64,000 nucleotides of DNA, taken from positions 180,894-244,893 of the forward strand of contig JAXMFB010000006.1 in NCBI GenBank assembly GCA_046347945.1. Reading direction: 5' to 3'. Position 1 is the stretch's first letter; each line of letters starts with the position of its first letter. This DNA is from Zeimonas sp046347945 (GTDB lineage Bacteria > Pseudomonadota > Gammaproteobacteria > Burkholderiales > Burkholderiaceae_E). The translations under genes were made by a program, and so were the position numbers. Below, piece by piece: positions 29,624 through 38,402 of this stretch. The notes under the pieces were generated by a model, which did no database searches, had not been told where the DNA came from, and worked only from the letters and a program-made list of their open reading frames with translations.

Positions 29624-31102
29624 CGCCAGCCGCCGCCCAGCGACTTCATCAGGTCGACGCTGTAGCCGAGCCGCGCCTGGCGGTTGCGGATCAGCGCCAG
29701 CTCGGCGTCGTTCTGCGTGCGCAGCGCGTCGAGCAGCTCGAGGTAGCCCGAGTAACCGGACTCGTAGCGCGCGCGCGCCAGTCGCGTGCTGTTGCGGGCC
29801 GCGTCGAGCCGCGCCTGCAGGTCGCCTTCGGCCGCCGCGCACGCTCGCTGTTGGTCAGCGCGTCGCCGACTTCGCGGAAGGCCGTCTCGATCGACTTCTG
29901 GTAGCCGGCCAGCGCCTGCCGCTGCCGCGCCTCGGCCTGCTCGGCGCGCGCCTGCAACCGTCCGGCGTCGAAAATCGGCAGCGTGAGCCCGAAGCCCAGC
30001 GACCAGATCCGCGCGCCGCTGCGCAGCAGGTCGGAGAGTTCGGCGCTCTGCCCGCCAAACGCGCCGGTCAGCGAGATCGTCGGCAGCATCGCCGCGCGCG
30101 CGACGCCGATGCGCGCATTGGCGGCCTGCAGCGCTGCCTCGGCCTGGCGGATGTCCGGGCGACGGTCGAGCAGCGTCGACGGCAAGCCGGCCGGCGGCAA
30201 CGGCGGCACCGGCATCGCGCGCAAGTCGCCCGCAGGCACGCGCAGTCCGGGCTGACCCGTGAGCGCGCCGAGTTGTCGCTCGACCGCGGCGCGCTGGCGC
30301 TGCAACTCGATCAGCTGCAGCGCGGCTTCGGCGCGCGCGGCCTCGGCCTGGTTGACGTCGAGGTCGGACACGACGCCGCCGCGCGCCCGGGCGCGCACCA
30401 CTTCGAGGCTCTCGGTGCGCGTCTGCACGCTCTCGCGGGTGACGGCGATCTGGGCGTCGAGCGAGCGCAGCGCGAACCACGACTGCGCGGTCGTTCCGGC
30501 CAGGCTCAGCGCGACGACGTCACGGGCGTAGCGGCTCGCCGCAAGCTGCGCATCGACCGCCTCGGCGCCGCGCCGCAGCTTGCCCCACAGGTCGAGCTCG
30601 AACGCGGTGGACAGCGCGATGCGCTGGTCGGATCGCGCCAGTGGCACGCTCGGCGGCACGGCGTTGCGCCCAGCGACGTGATCCGCGAGCGGGTGGTGGA
30701 CGCGCCGAGGTCGACCTGCGGCACGAGCACTGCGTAGGCCTCGCGCAGCGCCCGCCTCGGCCTCCTCGACCTGCGCGATCGCCAGCCGCACGTCGGGATT
30801 GCGCGCGAGCACGGCGCCGACCAGCGCGTCGAGTGCCGGGTCGCGATACAGCGTCCACCAGTCGGCCGGCAGCGCGGTGCCGGCGCGCCCGCCGGCAACG
30901 TCCGTCGGCATCACGTCGACGAAGCGCTCCGGGAGCGCCTGGTCCGGGCGCCGGTAGTCGGGCCCGACCACCGTGCAGCCCGCGAGCGCGAGCGCGGCGA
31001 GGCAAGGCTGCGGCGAGCACGACGCCACCGTGCCGAAGCGTCGGGCAGGCCCGTCGCGCGAGCGCCCGCCGGGCGCACCGTTGCTGCAGTCGCGGCGCTC
31101 AT
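29560..31102 (-). pseudogene. RND efflux outer-membrane factor (OprM/NodT family), several frameshifts
   Basis: The outer-membrane channel of the RND pump, recognisable by LALAGCTVVGPDYRRPD (lipobox), ADWWTLYRDPALDALV, STAFELDLWGKLRRG, LLDRRPDIRQAEAALQAANARIG and SLGFGLTLPIFDAGR. The ATG at 31102 overlaps the RND stop and has GGGGGAGAG upstream. From it, frame changes are needed before the lipobox (around 31000), near 30750, back near 30680, and near 29840. The corrected protein would be about 510 residues, a normal size. Alternatively translation could begin at GTG 31028, which gives a poor signal peptide. Confidence 0.8.
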
Positions 31103-34100
31103 CGGGACTCTCCCCCGGCCTCGCCGGTCGCCGGCGCGTCGCGCCCGCGACGGCGCCGCGCGGTCACCGTGAAGAACAGCGGCACGAAGATCGTCGCGAC
31201 GAAGGTCGCCACGATCATGCCGCCGAACACGCCGGTGCCCATCGAGCGGCGCGCGGCCGCGCCGGCTCCCGAAGCCAGCACCAGGGGCACCACCCCGAGC
31301 ACGAACGCCAGCGACGTCATCACGATCGGGCGGAACCGCAGGCGCGCGGCCTGCAGCGCCGATTCGATCGGTGTCTTGCCGGCGAGGAACGCCTGCTGCG
31401 CGAACTCGACGATCAGGATCGCGTTCTTCGCCGCGAGCCCGATCAGCACGACCAGCCCGATCTGGAAGTAGATGTCGTTCTCGAGCCCGCGCAGGAACAC
31501 GAACCCGAGCGCCCCGGTGATCGCGAACGGCACCGCGAGCAGCACCGCCACCGGCAGGCCCCAGCGCTCGTAGAGCGCGGCGAGAATCAGGTAGACCATC
31601 ACGATCGCGAAGCCGAATGCGAAGACCGACGCGCTGCCGGTGCGCTTCTCCTGGAACGCCTGGCCCGTCCAGGCGATCTGGTAGCCCGCCGGCAACGTGC
31701 GCGCGGCGACTTCCTCGACCGCCCGGATCGCGTCGCCCGAGCTCACGCCCGGCTTGCCGGCGCCGAGCACCTTCGCGGCAACGAAGCCGTTGAAGCGCTC
31801 GAGCTGCTCGGGCCCGACGATGCTGCGCGTCGTGATCAGCGCCTTGAGCGGGATCATCTCGCCGCTGGCGGTCGAGCGAACGAAGACGTTGCCCAGGTCG
31901 TCGGGCTTCGCGCGGTACGGCGCGTCCGCCTGCAGCTGCACCCGGTAGGTGCGGCCGAACTTGTTGAAGTCGTTCACGTACAACGTGCCCATCGTGCTCT
32001 GCAGCGTGTCGAACACGTCCTGCACCGGCACGCCGAGCGACAGCGCCTTCTCGCGGTCGACCTCGACCTGCAGCTGCGGCACCGTCGGCCGGAAGAACGT
32101 GTTGATGCCCTGCAGCCTGCGGTCCGCCGACAGTTCGCCGACGAACGCCTGCACGACCTGCTGCAGGCGCATCGGGTCGGGGTCGGATCGTCCCTGCACG
32201 TACACCTCGAAGCCGCCGGCGGTGCCCAGGCCGCGGATCGCCGGCGGGTTGAACGCCAGCGCCATGCCGTCGGTCAGCGCCATGCCGCGCATGAAGATCT
32301 CGCCGGCGACCTGCGGGGCGCTTTGCGTGCGCTGCGACCAGTCCTTCAGCGGCACGAAGATCGTCGCCGCGTTGGTCTTGTTGCCGCCGCCGATCAGGTC
32401 GAAGCCATTGACCACGAACATGTGCTCGATCGCCGGATGGTCGGCGAACATCTGCTGCAGCTTCGCGCCCGACTTGCCGGTGCGCTCCAGCGTCGCGCCG
32501 TCGGGCAGGATCACCGCACCGATCACGTAGCCCTGGTCTTCGGGCGGCACGAAGCTGCCCGGAATGCGGGTGAACAGCAGCGCGAGCAGGCCGAGCACGC
32601 CCAGGAACGCCAGCAGCGACAGCAGCCGGCGGCGCAGCGCCAGATTCACCGAGCCGAGGAACAGCCGGGTAACCGCGTTGAAGCCCACGTTGAACGGGTG
32701 GAACAGCTTCGACTCGTGGCCGCCGGCCTTGAGCATCAACGCGCACAGCGCCGGCGTGAGGGTGAGCGCCACGAATCCCGACAGCACCACCGCGATCGCG
32801 ACGGTCACCGCGAACTGCTTGTAGAGCTGGCCCGCGATGCCGCCGAGGAAGGCCACCGGCACGAACACCGCGCACAGCACCAGCACGATCGCGACGATCG
32901 CGCCCGAGACCTCGCGCATCGCCTCGACCGCCGCGTCGTAGGCCGGCATCTTCTGCTCGCGCATCAGGCGCTCGACGTTCTCGAGCACGACGATCGCGTC
33001 GTCGACGACGATGCCGATCGCCAGCACCATCGCGAACAGCGTCAGCGTGTTGATCGAGAATCCGAACAGCCACAGCCCGGCGAAGGTGCCGATCAGCGAC
33101 ACCGGCACCGCGATCATCGGGATGAAGGTGGCCCGCGCGGTCTGCAGGAACATGAACACCACCAGGATGACGAGCACGGCCGCTTCGAGGATCGTCTTGG
33201 TGACCTCGTGGATCGAGGACTGCACGAAGCGGGTGGTGTCGAACGGGACGATGAAATCCAGCCCCTCCGGGAAGTTCTTCTTCAGTTCGGCCATCTTCGC
33301 CTTGACCGAGCGCGCGACGTCCAGCGCGTTGGCGCCCGACTGCAGGAACACCGCCGTGCCGATCGTCGGCTTGCCGTCGAGCGTGTTGAACGCGTCGTAG
33401 TTGAGCGCGCCCAGCTCGATGCGCGCGACGTCCTTCAGGCGCAGCACGCCGGAGGGACCACCCGCGCGCACCACGATCTCGCCGAACTGCTCGGGCTCGA
33501 CCAGCCTGCCCTGCGCGGTCACCGTGTAGACCAGGCTCTGCCCCGGCAAGGCCGGCTCGGCGCCGATCTTGCCCGCCGCGTACTGCGCGTTCTGCGCGCG
33601 CACGGCCGCCGCGATCTCGGAGGCGGTGACGCCGAGCTGCGCCATCCGGTCGGGCTTGAGCCAGATGCGCATCGAGTAGTCGCGCGCACCGAAGATCGTC
33701 ACGTCGGCGACGCCCGGAAGACGCTTGAGCTCGTCGACCAGGTTCAGCGACGCATAGTTCGACAGGTACAGCGTGTCGAAGCGCCCGTCGGGCGAACTGA
33801 GCGCGACCACCAGCAGGATGTCGTTCGAGCGCTTCTGGACGGTCACGCCGTTGCGGCGCACCTCGTCGGGCAGTCGCGGCAGCGCGAGCTGCACGCGGTT
33901 GTTCATGTTGAACGTGGCCTGGTCGACGTTCGTGCCGACCTCGAAGGTGGCGGTGATCGTCACCGTGCCGTTCGACGACGAGCTCGAGTTGAAGTAGAGC
34001 AGCCCCTCGACGCCGGAGAGCTGCTCCTCGATCGGCGCAGCCACCGTCTTCGCCAGCGTCTCGGCGCTCGCGCCGGGATAGCTGGTCGTGATGGTCACCG

Positions 34101-34224
34101 TGGGCGGCGCGATCTCCGGGTATTGCGCGACCGGCAGCACCTGCGAAGCCACCAGCCCCGCGAGCACGATCACGATCGACAGCACGGCGGCAAAGATCGG
34201 ACGATCGATGAAGAAGCGCGACAT
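31099..34224 (-). CDS. RND efflux pump inner-membrane transporter (HAE1 family, AcrB/MexB-like)
   Basis: An intact 1041-residue proton-driven multidrug exporter. The N-terminus MSRFFIDRPIFAAVLSIVIV, porter-domain patterns (PGASAETLAKTVAAPIEEQL, FNMNNRVQLALPRLP) and transmembrane segment 4 (AIGIVVDDAIVVLENVERLM, with the paired proton-relay aspartates) are typical. It is the central gene of an operon of fusion protein, pump and outer-membrane factor, transcribed away from a TetR regulator. Substrates cannot be predicted. It is the only one of the three pump genes with an unbroken frame. Confidence 0.95.
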   Translation of the reverse strand: MSRFFIDRPIFAAVLSIVIVLAGLVASQVLPVAQYPEIAPPTVTITTSYPGASAETLAKTVAAPIEEQLSGVEGLLYFNSSSSSNGTVTITATFEVGTNVDQATFNMNNRVQLALPRLPDEVRRNGVTVQKRSNDILLVVALSSPDGRFDTLYLSNYASLNLVDELKRLPGVADVTIFGARDYSMRIWLKPDRMAQLGVTASEIAAAVRAQNAQYAAGKIGAEPALPGQSLVYTVTAQGRLVEPEQFGEIVVRAGGPSGVLRLKDVARIELGALNYDAFNTLDGKPTIGTAVFLQSGANALDVARSVKAKMAELKKNFPEGLDFIVPFDTTRFVQSSIHEVTKTILEAAVLVILVVFMFLQTARATFIPMIAVPVSLIGTFAGLWLFGFSINTLTLFAMVLAIGIVVDDAIVVLENVERLMREQKMPAYDAAVEAMREVSGAIVAIVLVLCAVFVPVAFLGGIAGQLYKQFAVTVAIAVVLSGFVALTLTPALCALMLKAGGHESKLFHPFNVGFNAVTRLFLGSVNLALRRRLLSLLAFLGVLGLLALLFTRIPGSFVPPEDQGYVIGAVILPDGATLERTGKSGAKLQQMFADHPAIEHMFVVNGFDLIGGGNKTNAATIFVPLKDWSQRTQSAPQVAGEIFMRGMALTDGMALAFNPPAIRGLGTAGGFEVYVQGRSDPDPMRLQQVVQAFVGELSADRRLQGINTFFRPTVPQLQVEVDREKALSLGVPVQDVFDTLQSTMGTLYVNDFNKFGRTYRVQLQADAPYRAKPDDLGNVFVRSTASGEMIPLKALITTRSIVGPEQLERFNGFVAAKVLGAGKPGVSSGDAIRAVEEVAARTLPAGYQIAWTGQAFQEKRTGSASVFAFGFAIVMVYLILAALYERWGLPVAVLLAVPFAITGALGFVFLRGLENDIYFQIGLVVLIGLAAKNAILIVEFAQQAFLAGKTPIESALQAARLRFRPIVMTSLAFVLGVVPLVLASGAGAAARRSMGTGVFGGMIVATFVATIFVPLFFTVTARRRRGRDAPATGEAGGESR

Positions 34225-34238
34225 GCGGGCCCCGCGAC

Positions 34239-35473
34239 TCAGCGCGCGCCGCCGGCGGCGGGCCGGGACGCAGGTGCGGCAGCGGCCGGCGCCTGTCCGG
34301 CCGGCGCCGCGCCACCCGGTGCGCCACCCGGTGCGCCACGCCCGGCGCCTTCGGCTGAACCGTCGCGCCGGGACGCAGCCGCAGCAGGTTGTCGACCGCG
34401 ACGCGCTCGCCCGCCTGCAGGCCCTTGCTCACGACCCAGTCGCGGCCCACCCAGCCGCCGGTCTCGACCGGCCGGGGCGCGACCTGGTTCGACGCGTCGA
34501 CGACCCAGACGAAGCGCCCGCGATCGGTCTGCTGCACGGCCGATTGCGGCACGACGAACGCCTCGCGCTCGCCGATCTCGACGCGCGCCTTCACGTACTG
34601 GCCGGGCAGCAGCGCCAGCGACGGATTGGCGAACTCGGCGCGCAACTGCACGGTGCCGAGCCTCGCATCGACGGTCGAGCCGGTGAAGTTCAGGCGCCCC
34701 GTGCGGTCATAGGTGCTGCCGTCGGGCAGCGTCAGGCTCACCCTGGCGGCACGCTCGTCGGCCTCGCGCAGCTGGCCGTACTCGGACTCCGACAGCGAGA
34801 AGCGCACCCAGATGGGATCGGTACGCGTCAGCGTCGTGAGCAGGCTGCTGTCCGCGCCCGGGGTCACGAGGCTGCCCTCGGAGCGCAGCGCCCGGCCCGC
34901 GATGCCCGAGATCGGCGCGTCCACCGCCGTGTAGGACAGGTTCAGTTGTGCCTCGCGCACGCGTGCCTGCGCCGCGAGCAGCGACGCCTGGGTCTGCTGC
35001 CGGGACGACTGCGCGTCGTCGTACTCGCGCTGGCTGATCGCGCGATCGCCGAGAAGCTTCTGCAGCCGCGTTGCCTCGAGTTGCGCGCGCTCGGCGCGGG
35101 CCTGCGCCTCGGCCAGCGCGGCACGCGCCTGCGACAGCGCGATCTCGAACGGTGCGCGCTCGATCCGGTACATCGGCGCGCCAGCCCTGATCGGCTCGCC
35201 CTCGCGGAACAACTGCTTCTCGAGGATTCCGCTGACCCGCGCGCGCACTTCCACCTCGCGCGATCCTTCGGTGCGTGCCACGGCCTCGAGCAGGATCGGA
35301 ACCTTGCGCGGCTGCATCTCGAGGACGGTCACCGGCGTAGGCGGCGGCACGCCGGCGCCGGGCCCCTGGGCCGGACCCTGTGCGTCGCGGTCGCATCCGG
35401 CGACGAGCAGCGCGACGGCCACGAGCGGCGACGCGAGCAGGGGCAGGCGTACGAGGGACGGGATGTCGGTCAT
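34239..35473 (-). pseudogene. RND efflux periplasmic adaptor (MexA/AcrA-like membrane-fusion protein), frameshift near the C-terminus
   Basis: A periplasmic lipoprotein adaptor linking pump and channel. From the ATG at 35473 it has a lipobox (ALLVAGC), the barrel-sandwich half VEVRARVSGILEKQLFREGE, a coiled-coil hairpin and the second lipoyl half LSYTAVDAPISGIAGRALRSEG, then beta-barrel and membrane-proximal domains. The frame breaks after VQPKAPG at about 34340, in a 12-base repeat. One base shifted, it continues as GGAPGGAAPAGQ to a stop at 34239, 14 bases before the pump gene. The length is one base short of a multiple of three. Function may survive, as only the Gly/Pro/Ala tail is affected. 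Confidence 0.85.
34311..34348. repeat. 12-bp tandem repeat in the adaptor C-terminus
   Basis: GCCACCCGGTGC occurs twice in tandem (34311-34322 and 34323-34334). It is followed by an altered third copy carrying two extra bases. On the coding strand the unit encodes Ala-Pro-Gly-Gly in the frame that ends just before the pump gene. The altered copy is exactly where the adaptor reading frame is lost. Confidence 0.8.
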
Positions 35474-35515
35474 GGAGATGGACGGCAACAGCCGGTTGGA
35501 CAGGAAAGCGGAAAG

Positions 35516-35539
35516 TATATACATTCTTGTATGTATGTA
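35516..35539. promoter_or_regulatory. AcrR-type operator between the RND operon and its TetR repressor
   Basis: A 24-base palindrome-like site with arms TATATACATT and TATGTATGTA. Compared from memory with the E. coli AcrR operator (arms TACATACATT / AATGTATGTA) it agrees at 20 of 24 positions with identical length. It lies 11 bases before the regulator start and 42 bases before the adaptor start, so one bound repressor would control both divergent genes. It is a conspicuously A/T-rich island in the surrounding GC-rich DNA. Confidence 0.8.
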
Positions 35540-35550
35540 AACACGAAACG

Positions 35551-36168
35551 ATGGCACGTCGCACCAAGGAAGAGTCCGCGCAGACGCGCGCCCGCCTGAT
35601 CGAGGCCGCGCGCGCGCAGTTCGAGCGGCACGGCTACGCCAACACCACGCTCGAGCAGATCGCGCGCGCGGCGGGCCTCACGCGCGGAGCCGTCTACTTC
35701 CACTTCGCAGACAAGGCGGCGCTCTTTCGCGCGATGCGCGACCAGGTCGAGCTGCCGCTGATCGACCGTATCGGCCCCGGGCTGCTGTCCGAGCACGACG
35801 GCGACCCGCTCGCCGCGATCGAGCACTTCATGCTGGCGGTCATCGCCACGATCGGCGGCTGCGAGACGACGCGCCGCACCTTCGAGATCCTGTCGTTCGG
35901 CTGCGAGTACGTCGACGGCCTCGCCCCCGAACTCGAGAGGCAACGGCACCGCCACGCCGAGTTGCGCGACCAGCTTCGCGACGCGTACCGGCGGGCGCGT
36001 GCGCAGGGGCTGCTGCGCGCCGGCGTCGATCCCGACCTGGCGGCGCTGGAGACGACGGTGTTCCTTTCGGGCCTGGTGCGCGTCTGGCTGCTCGATCGCG
36101 GCCATCGATTGATCGGCCCCGATCCCGGCGCGCTGGTGCGCGCGCACGTGGCGTCGCGGCGCCGCTGA
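35551..36168 (+). CDS. TetR/AcrR family repressor of the RND efflux operon
   Basis: A 205-residue TetR-family repressor. The N-terminal helix-turn-helix is ARLIEAARAQFERHGYANTT followed by LEQIARAAGLTRGAVYFHFADKAALF, closely resembling AcrR/TtgR/MexR-type pump repressors. The C-terminal TetR_C-type ligand domain has ETTRRTFEILSFGCEYVDGL. It is divergent from the efflux operon with an AcrR-like operator between them. Release by drug-like ligands is expected from the family. An acrR/ttgR symbol would overstate the orthology. Confidence 0.92.
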   Translation: MARRTKEESAQTRARLIEAARAQFERHGYANTTLEQIARAAGLTRGAVYFHFADKAALFRAMRDQVELPLIDRIGPGLLSEHDGDPLAAIEHFMLAVIATIGGCETTRRTFEILSFGCEYVDGLAPELERQRHRHAELRDQLRDAYRRARAQGLLRAGVDPDLAALETTVFLSGLVRVWLLDRGHRLIGPDPGALVRAHVASRRR

Positions 36169-36191
36169 GCGCGCACGCACACAGCGCACGC

Positions 36192-36740
36192 CTAGAACTT
36201 CGGCTTGTCGGCCGCCGCCTCGTAGCGCGCGAGGCCCGACACGATCTCCTGCGTCGCCTCGGCGACGTCCCCCCAGCCCAGCACCTTGACCCACTTGCCC
36301 GGCTCGAGGTCCTTGTAATGCTCGAAGAAGTGCCGGACCGTCGCCAGCCGCTCGGGCGCGATGTCGGTCGCCTTCTTCCAGTGCCTGTAGATCGGCAGGA
36401 TGCGGTCGATCGGTACTGCCAGCAGCTTCGCGTCGCCGCCCGCCTCGTCTTCCATCTTCAGCATGCCCAGCGCGCGGCACGGCACGACCGCGCCGACCGC
36501 GACCGGAAACGGCGTGACCACCAGCACGTCGACCGGGTCGCCGTCGCCGGCGATCGTGTGCGGGACATAGCCGTAGTTGCACGGGTAATGCATCGCGGTC
36601 GTCATGAACCGGTCGACGAACAGTGCGCCGGTTTCCTTGTCGACCTCGTACTTGATGGGATCGGCATTCATCGGGATTTCGATGATGACGTTGAACTCGC
36701 CCGGCAGGCGGCTGCCGGGACCGACACGGTCGAGGTTCAT
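36192..36740 (-). CDS. ppa: Inorganic pyrophosphatase
   Basis: A 182-residue family I soluble pyrophosphatase that hydrolyses pyrophosphate and pulls biosynthetic reactions forward. Metal and substrate motifs are present: EFNVIIEIPMNADPIKYEVD, the signature DGDPVDVLVV, and the late HWKKATDIAPERLATVRHFF segment. I chose the ATG at 36740 (MNLDRVGPGS). It is convergent with the TetR gene (23 bases between stops) and divergent from the aldehyde dehydrogenase. Confidence 0.95.
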   Translation of the reverse strand: MNLDRVGPGSRLPGEFNVIIEIPMNADPIKYEVDKETGALFVDRFMTTAMHYPCNYGYVPHTIAGDGDPVDVLVVTPFPVAVGAVVPCRALGMLKMEDEAGGDAKLLAVPIDRILPIYRHWKKATDIAPERLATVRHFFEHYKDLEPGKWVKVLGWGDVAEATQEIVSGLARYEAAADKPKF

Positions 36741-36901
36741 GGCGGGTACGCAGGCCGGGCGCGGCAGCATTGCCGCGAGACGCGCAAGTTTATCGGACTT
36801 CGCGAGCCGGCGCGGAAGCGGCCACGCAGCGCGGATAATGTCGGCCTGTGCCCGGCCGCCGAGCGAGGCGCGCCGTCGCCCACCACCCGAAGAGGCGCCG
36901 C

Positions 36902-38378
36902 ATGCTCCCGGTTTCCGATCGTCACGCGCTGTTCATCGACAACGAGCCCGTCGCGCCGTCCTCCGGCGAAAGCCTGCCGGCGATCGACCCGTCCGACGGC
37001 CGCGTGTTCGCGCAGATCGCCCGCGGCGCGGCCACCGACGTCGACCGCGCGGTACGCGCCGGGCGCTGCAGGGCCTACGACGGCATCGGCACCGAGCCGG
37101 CTGCCGGGCCCTGGGCGCACCGACGCGGCCGGGCGCGGCCGGCCGCTGCGCCGCTGGGCCGACCTGGTCGAGTCGCACTGCGACTCGCTGGCCACGATCG
37201 AATCGCGCGACACCGGCAAGCCGCTGAGCCAGGCGCGCGCCGATGCACGGGCACTGGCGCGCTACTTCGAGTTCTACGCGGGGGCGGCCGACAAGCTGCA
37301 CGGACAGACGATCCCGTACCGGCACGGCTACACGGTGCTGACGCTGCGTGAGCCGCACGGCGTCACGGGCCACATCATCCCGTGGAACTATCCGATGCAG
37401 ATCTTCGGCCGCTCGGTCGGGGCCGCGCTCGCCGCAGGCAACGCCTGCGTCGTCAAGCCTGCCGAAGACGCATGCCTGTCGTTGCTGCGGGTCGCGCAAC
37501 TCGGTGCCGACGCGGGCCTGCCGCCCGGCGCGCTGAACATCGTGACCGGGCTGGGGGCCGAGGCCGGCCAGGCGCTCGCCGAGCATCGCGGCGTCGATCA
37601 CGTCTCGTTCACCGGCTCGCCCGACACCGGCCGGCGCGTGGCGCAGGCTGCCGCTGCTCACCACTGCCCGGTCACGCTCGAGTTGGGCGGCAAGTCGCCA
37701 CAGCTGGTTTTCGCCGACGCCGATATCGACGCGGCGCTGCCGGTGCTGGTGAGCGCGATCGTGCAGAACGCCGGCCAGACCTGCTCGGCGGGGAGCCGGG
37801 TGCTGATCGAGGCGTCGATCTACCATCAGGTGGTGGGCATGCTGGCCGACCGCTTCAACGCGCTGCGCGCCGGCCCTGCACACGACGATCTCGACCTCGG
37901 GCCGCTGGTGTCGCGTCGGCAGCAGCAGCGCGTCTGGGATTTCCTCTCGGAGGCGCAGACGAGCGGCCTGGACTTCGCGGCACAGGGGGTCGTCGTCGAC
38001 GACGCGCCGCCCGACGGCTTCTACCAGGCGCCCGTGCTGCTCGCCGACGTCCCGCCGGCACACCGCCTCGCCCAGGAGGAGATCTTCGGCCCGGTGCTGG
38101 CGGCCACGCGCTTCGACGACGAGGCGCAAGCGGTGGCCATCGCCAACGGCACGCCGTATGGCCTCGTGGCCGGACTCTGGACGCGCGACGGCGCGCGCCA
38201 GCTACGCGTCGCGCGGCAGCTGCGCGCGGGACAGGTGTTCGTGAACAACTACGGCGCGGGCGGTGGTGTCGAGTTGCCGTTCGGCGGTGTAGGCCGCAGC
38301 GGCCACGGCCGCGAGAAGGGTTTCGAGGCGCTCTACGCGTTCACGACGCTGAAGACCATCGCACTGCGCCACGGATAG
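36902..38378 (+). pseudogene. NAD(P)-dependent aldehyde dehydrogenase, frameshifted near the N-terminus
   Basis: An aldehyde dehydrogenase of about 490 residues, betaine-aldehyde/aromatic-aldehyde-like. The main frame from about 37090 to the end is complete, with IIPWNYPMQIFGRSVGAALA, the catalytic Glu in LELGGKSPQ, the catalytic Cys in NAGQTCSAGSR and EEIFGPVLAATRFDD. The N-terminus (MLPVSDRHALFIDNEPVAPS to about YDGIGT) is in another frame, and joining them near 37085 restores a normal protein. The span is one base over a multiple of three. An indel artefact is likely but not proven. The substrate is unknown. Confidence 0.8.
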
Positions 38379-38402
38379 GCGCGCCGCGTCGCGCAGGCGC
38401 CC

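Noticed and set aside
30911..35557. Single 1548-codon frame covering the membrane-fusion protein and the pump
   Set aside because: Only its first part encodes the fusion protein; after about 34340 it is an out-of-frame reading of the pump gene, caused by the local frameshift. It is not a natural giant fusion.
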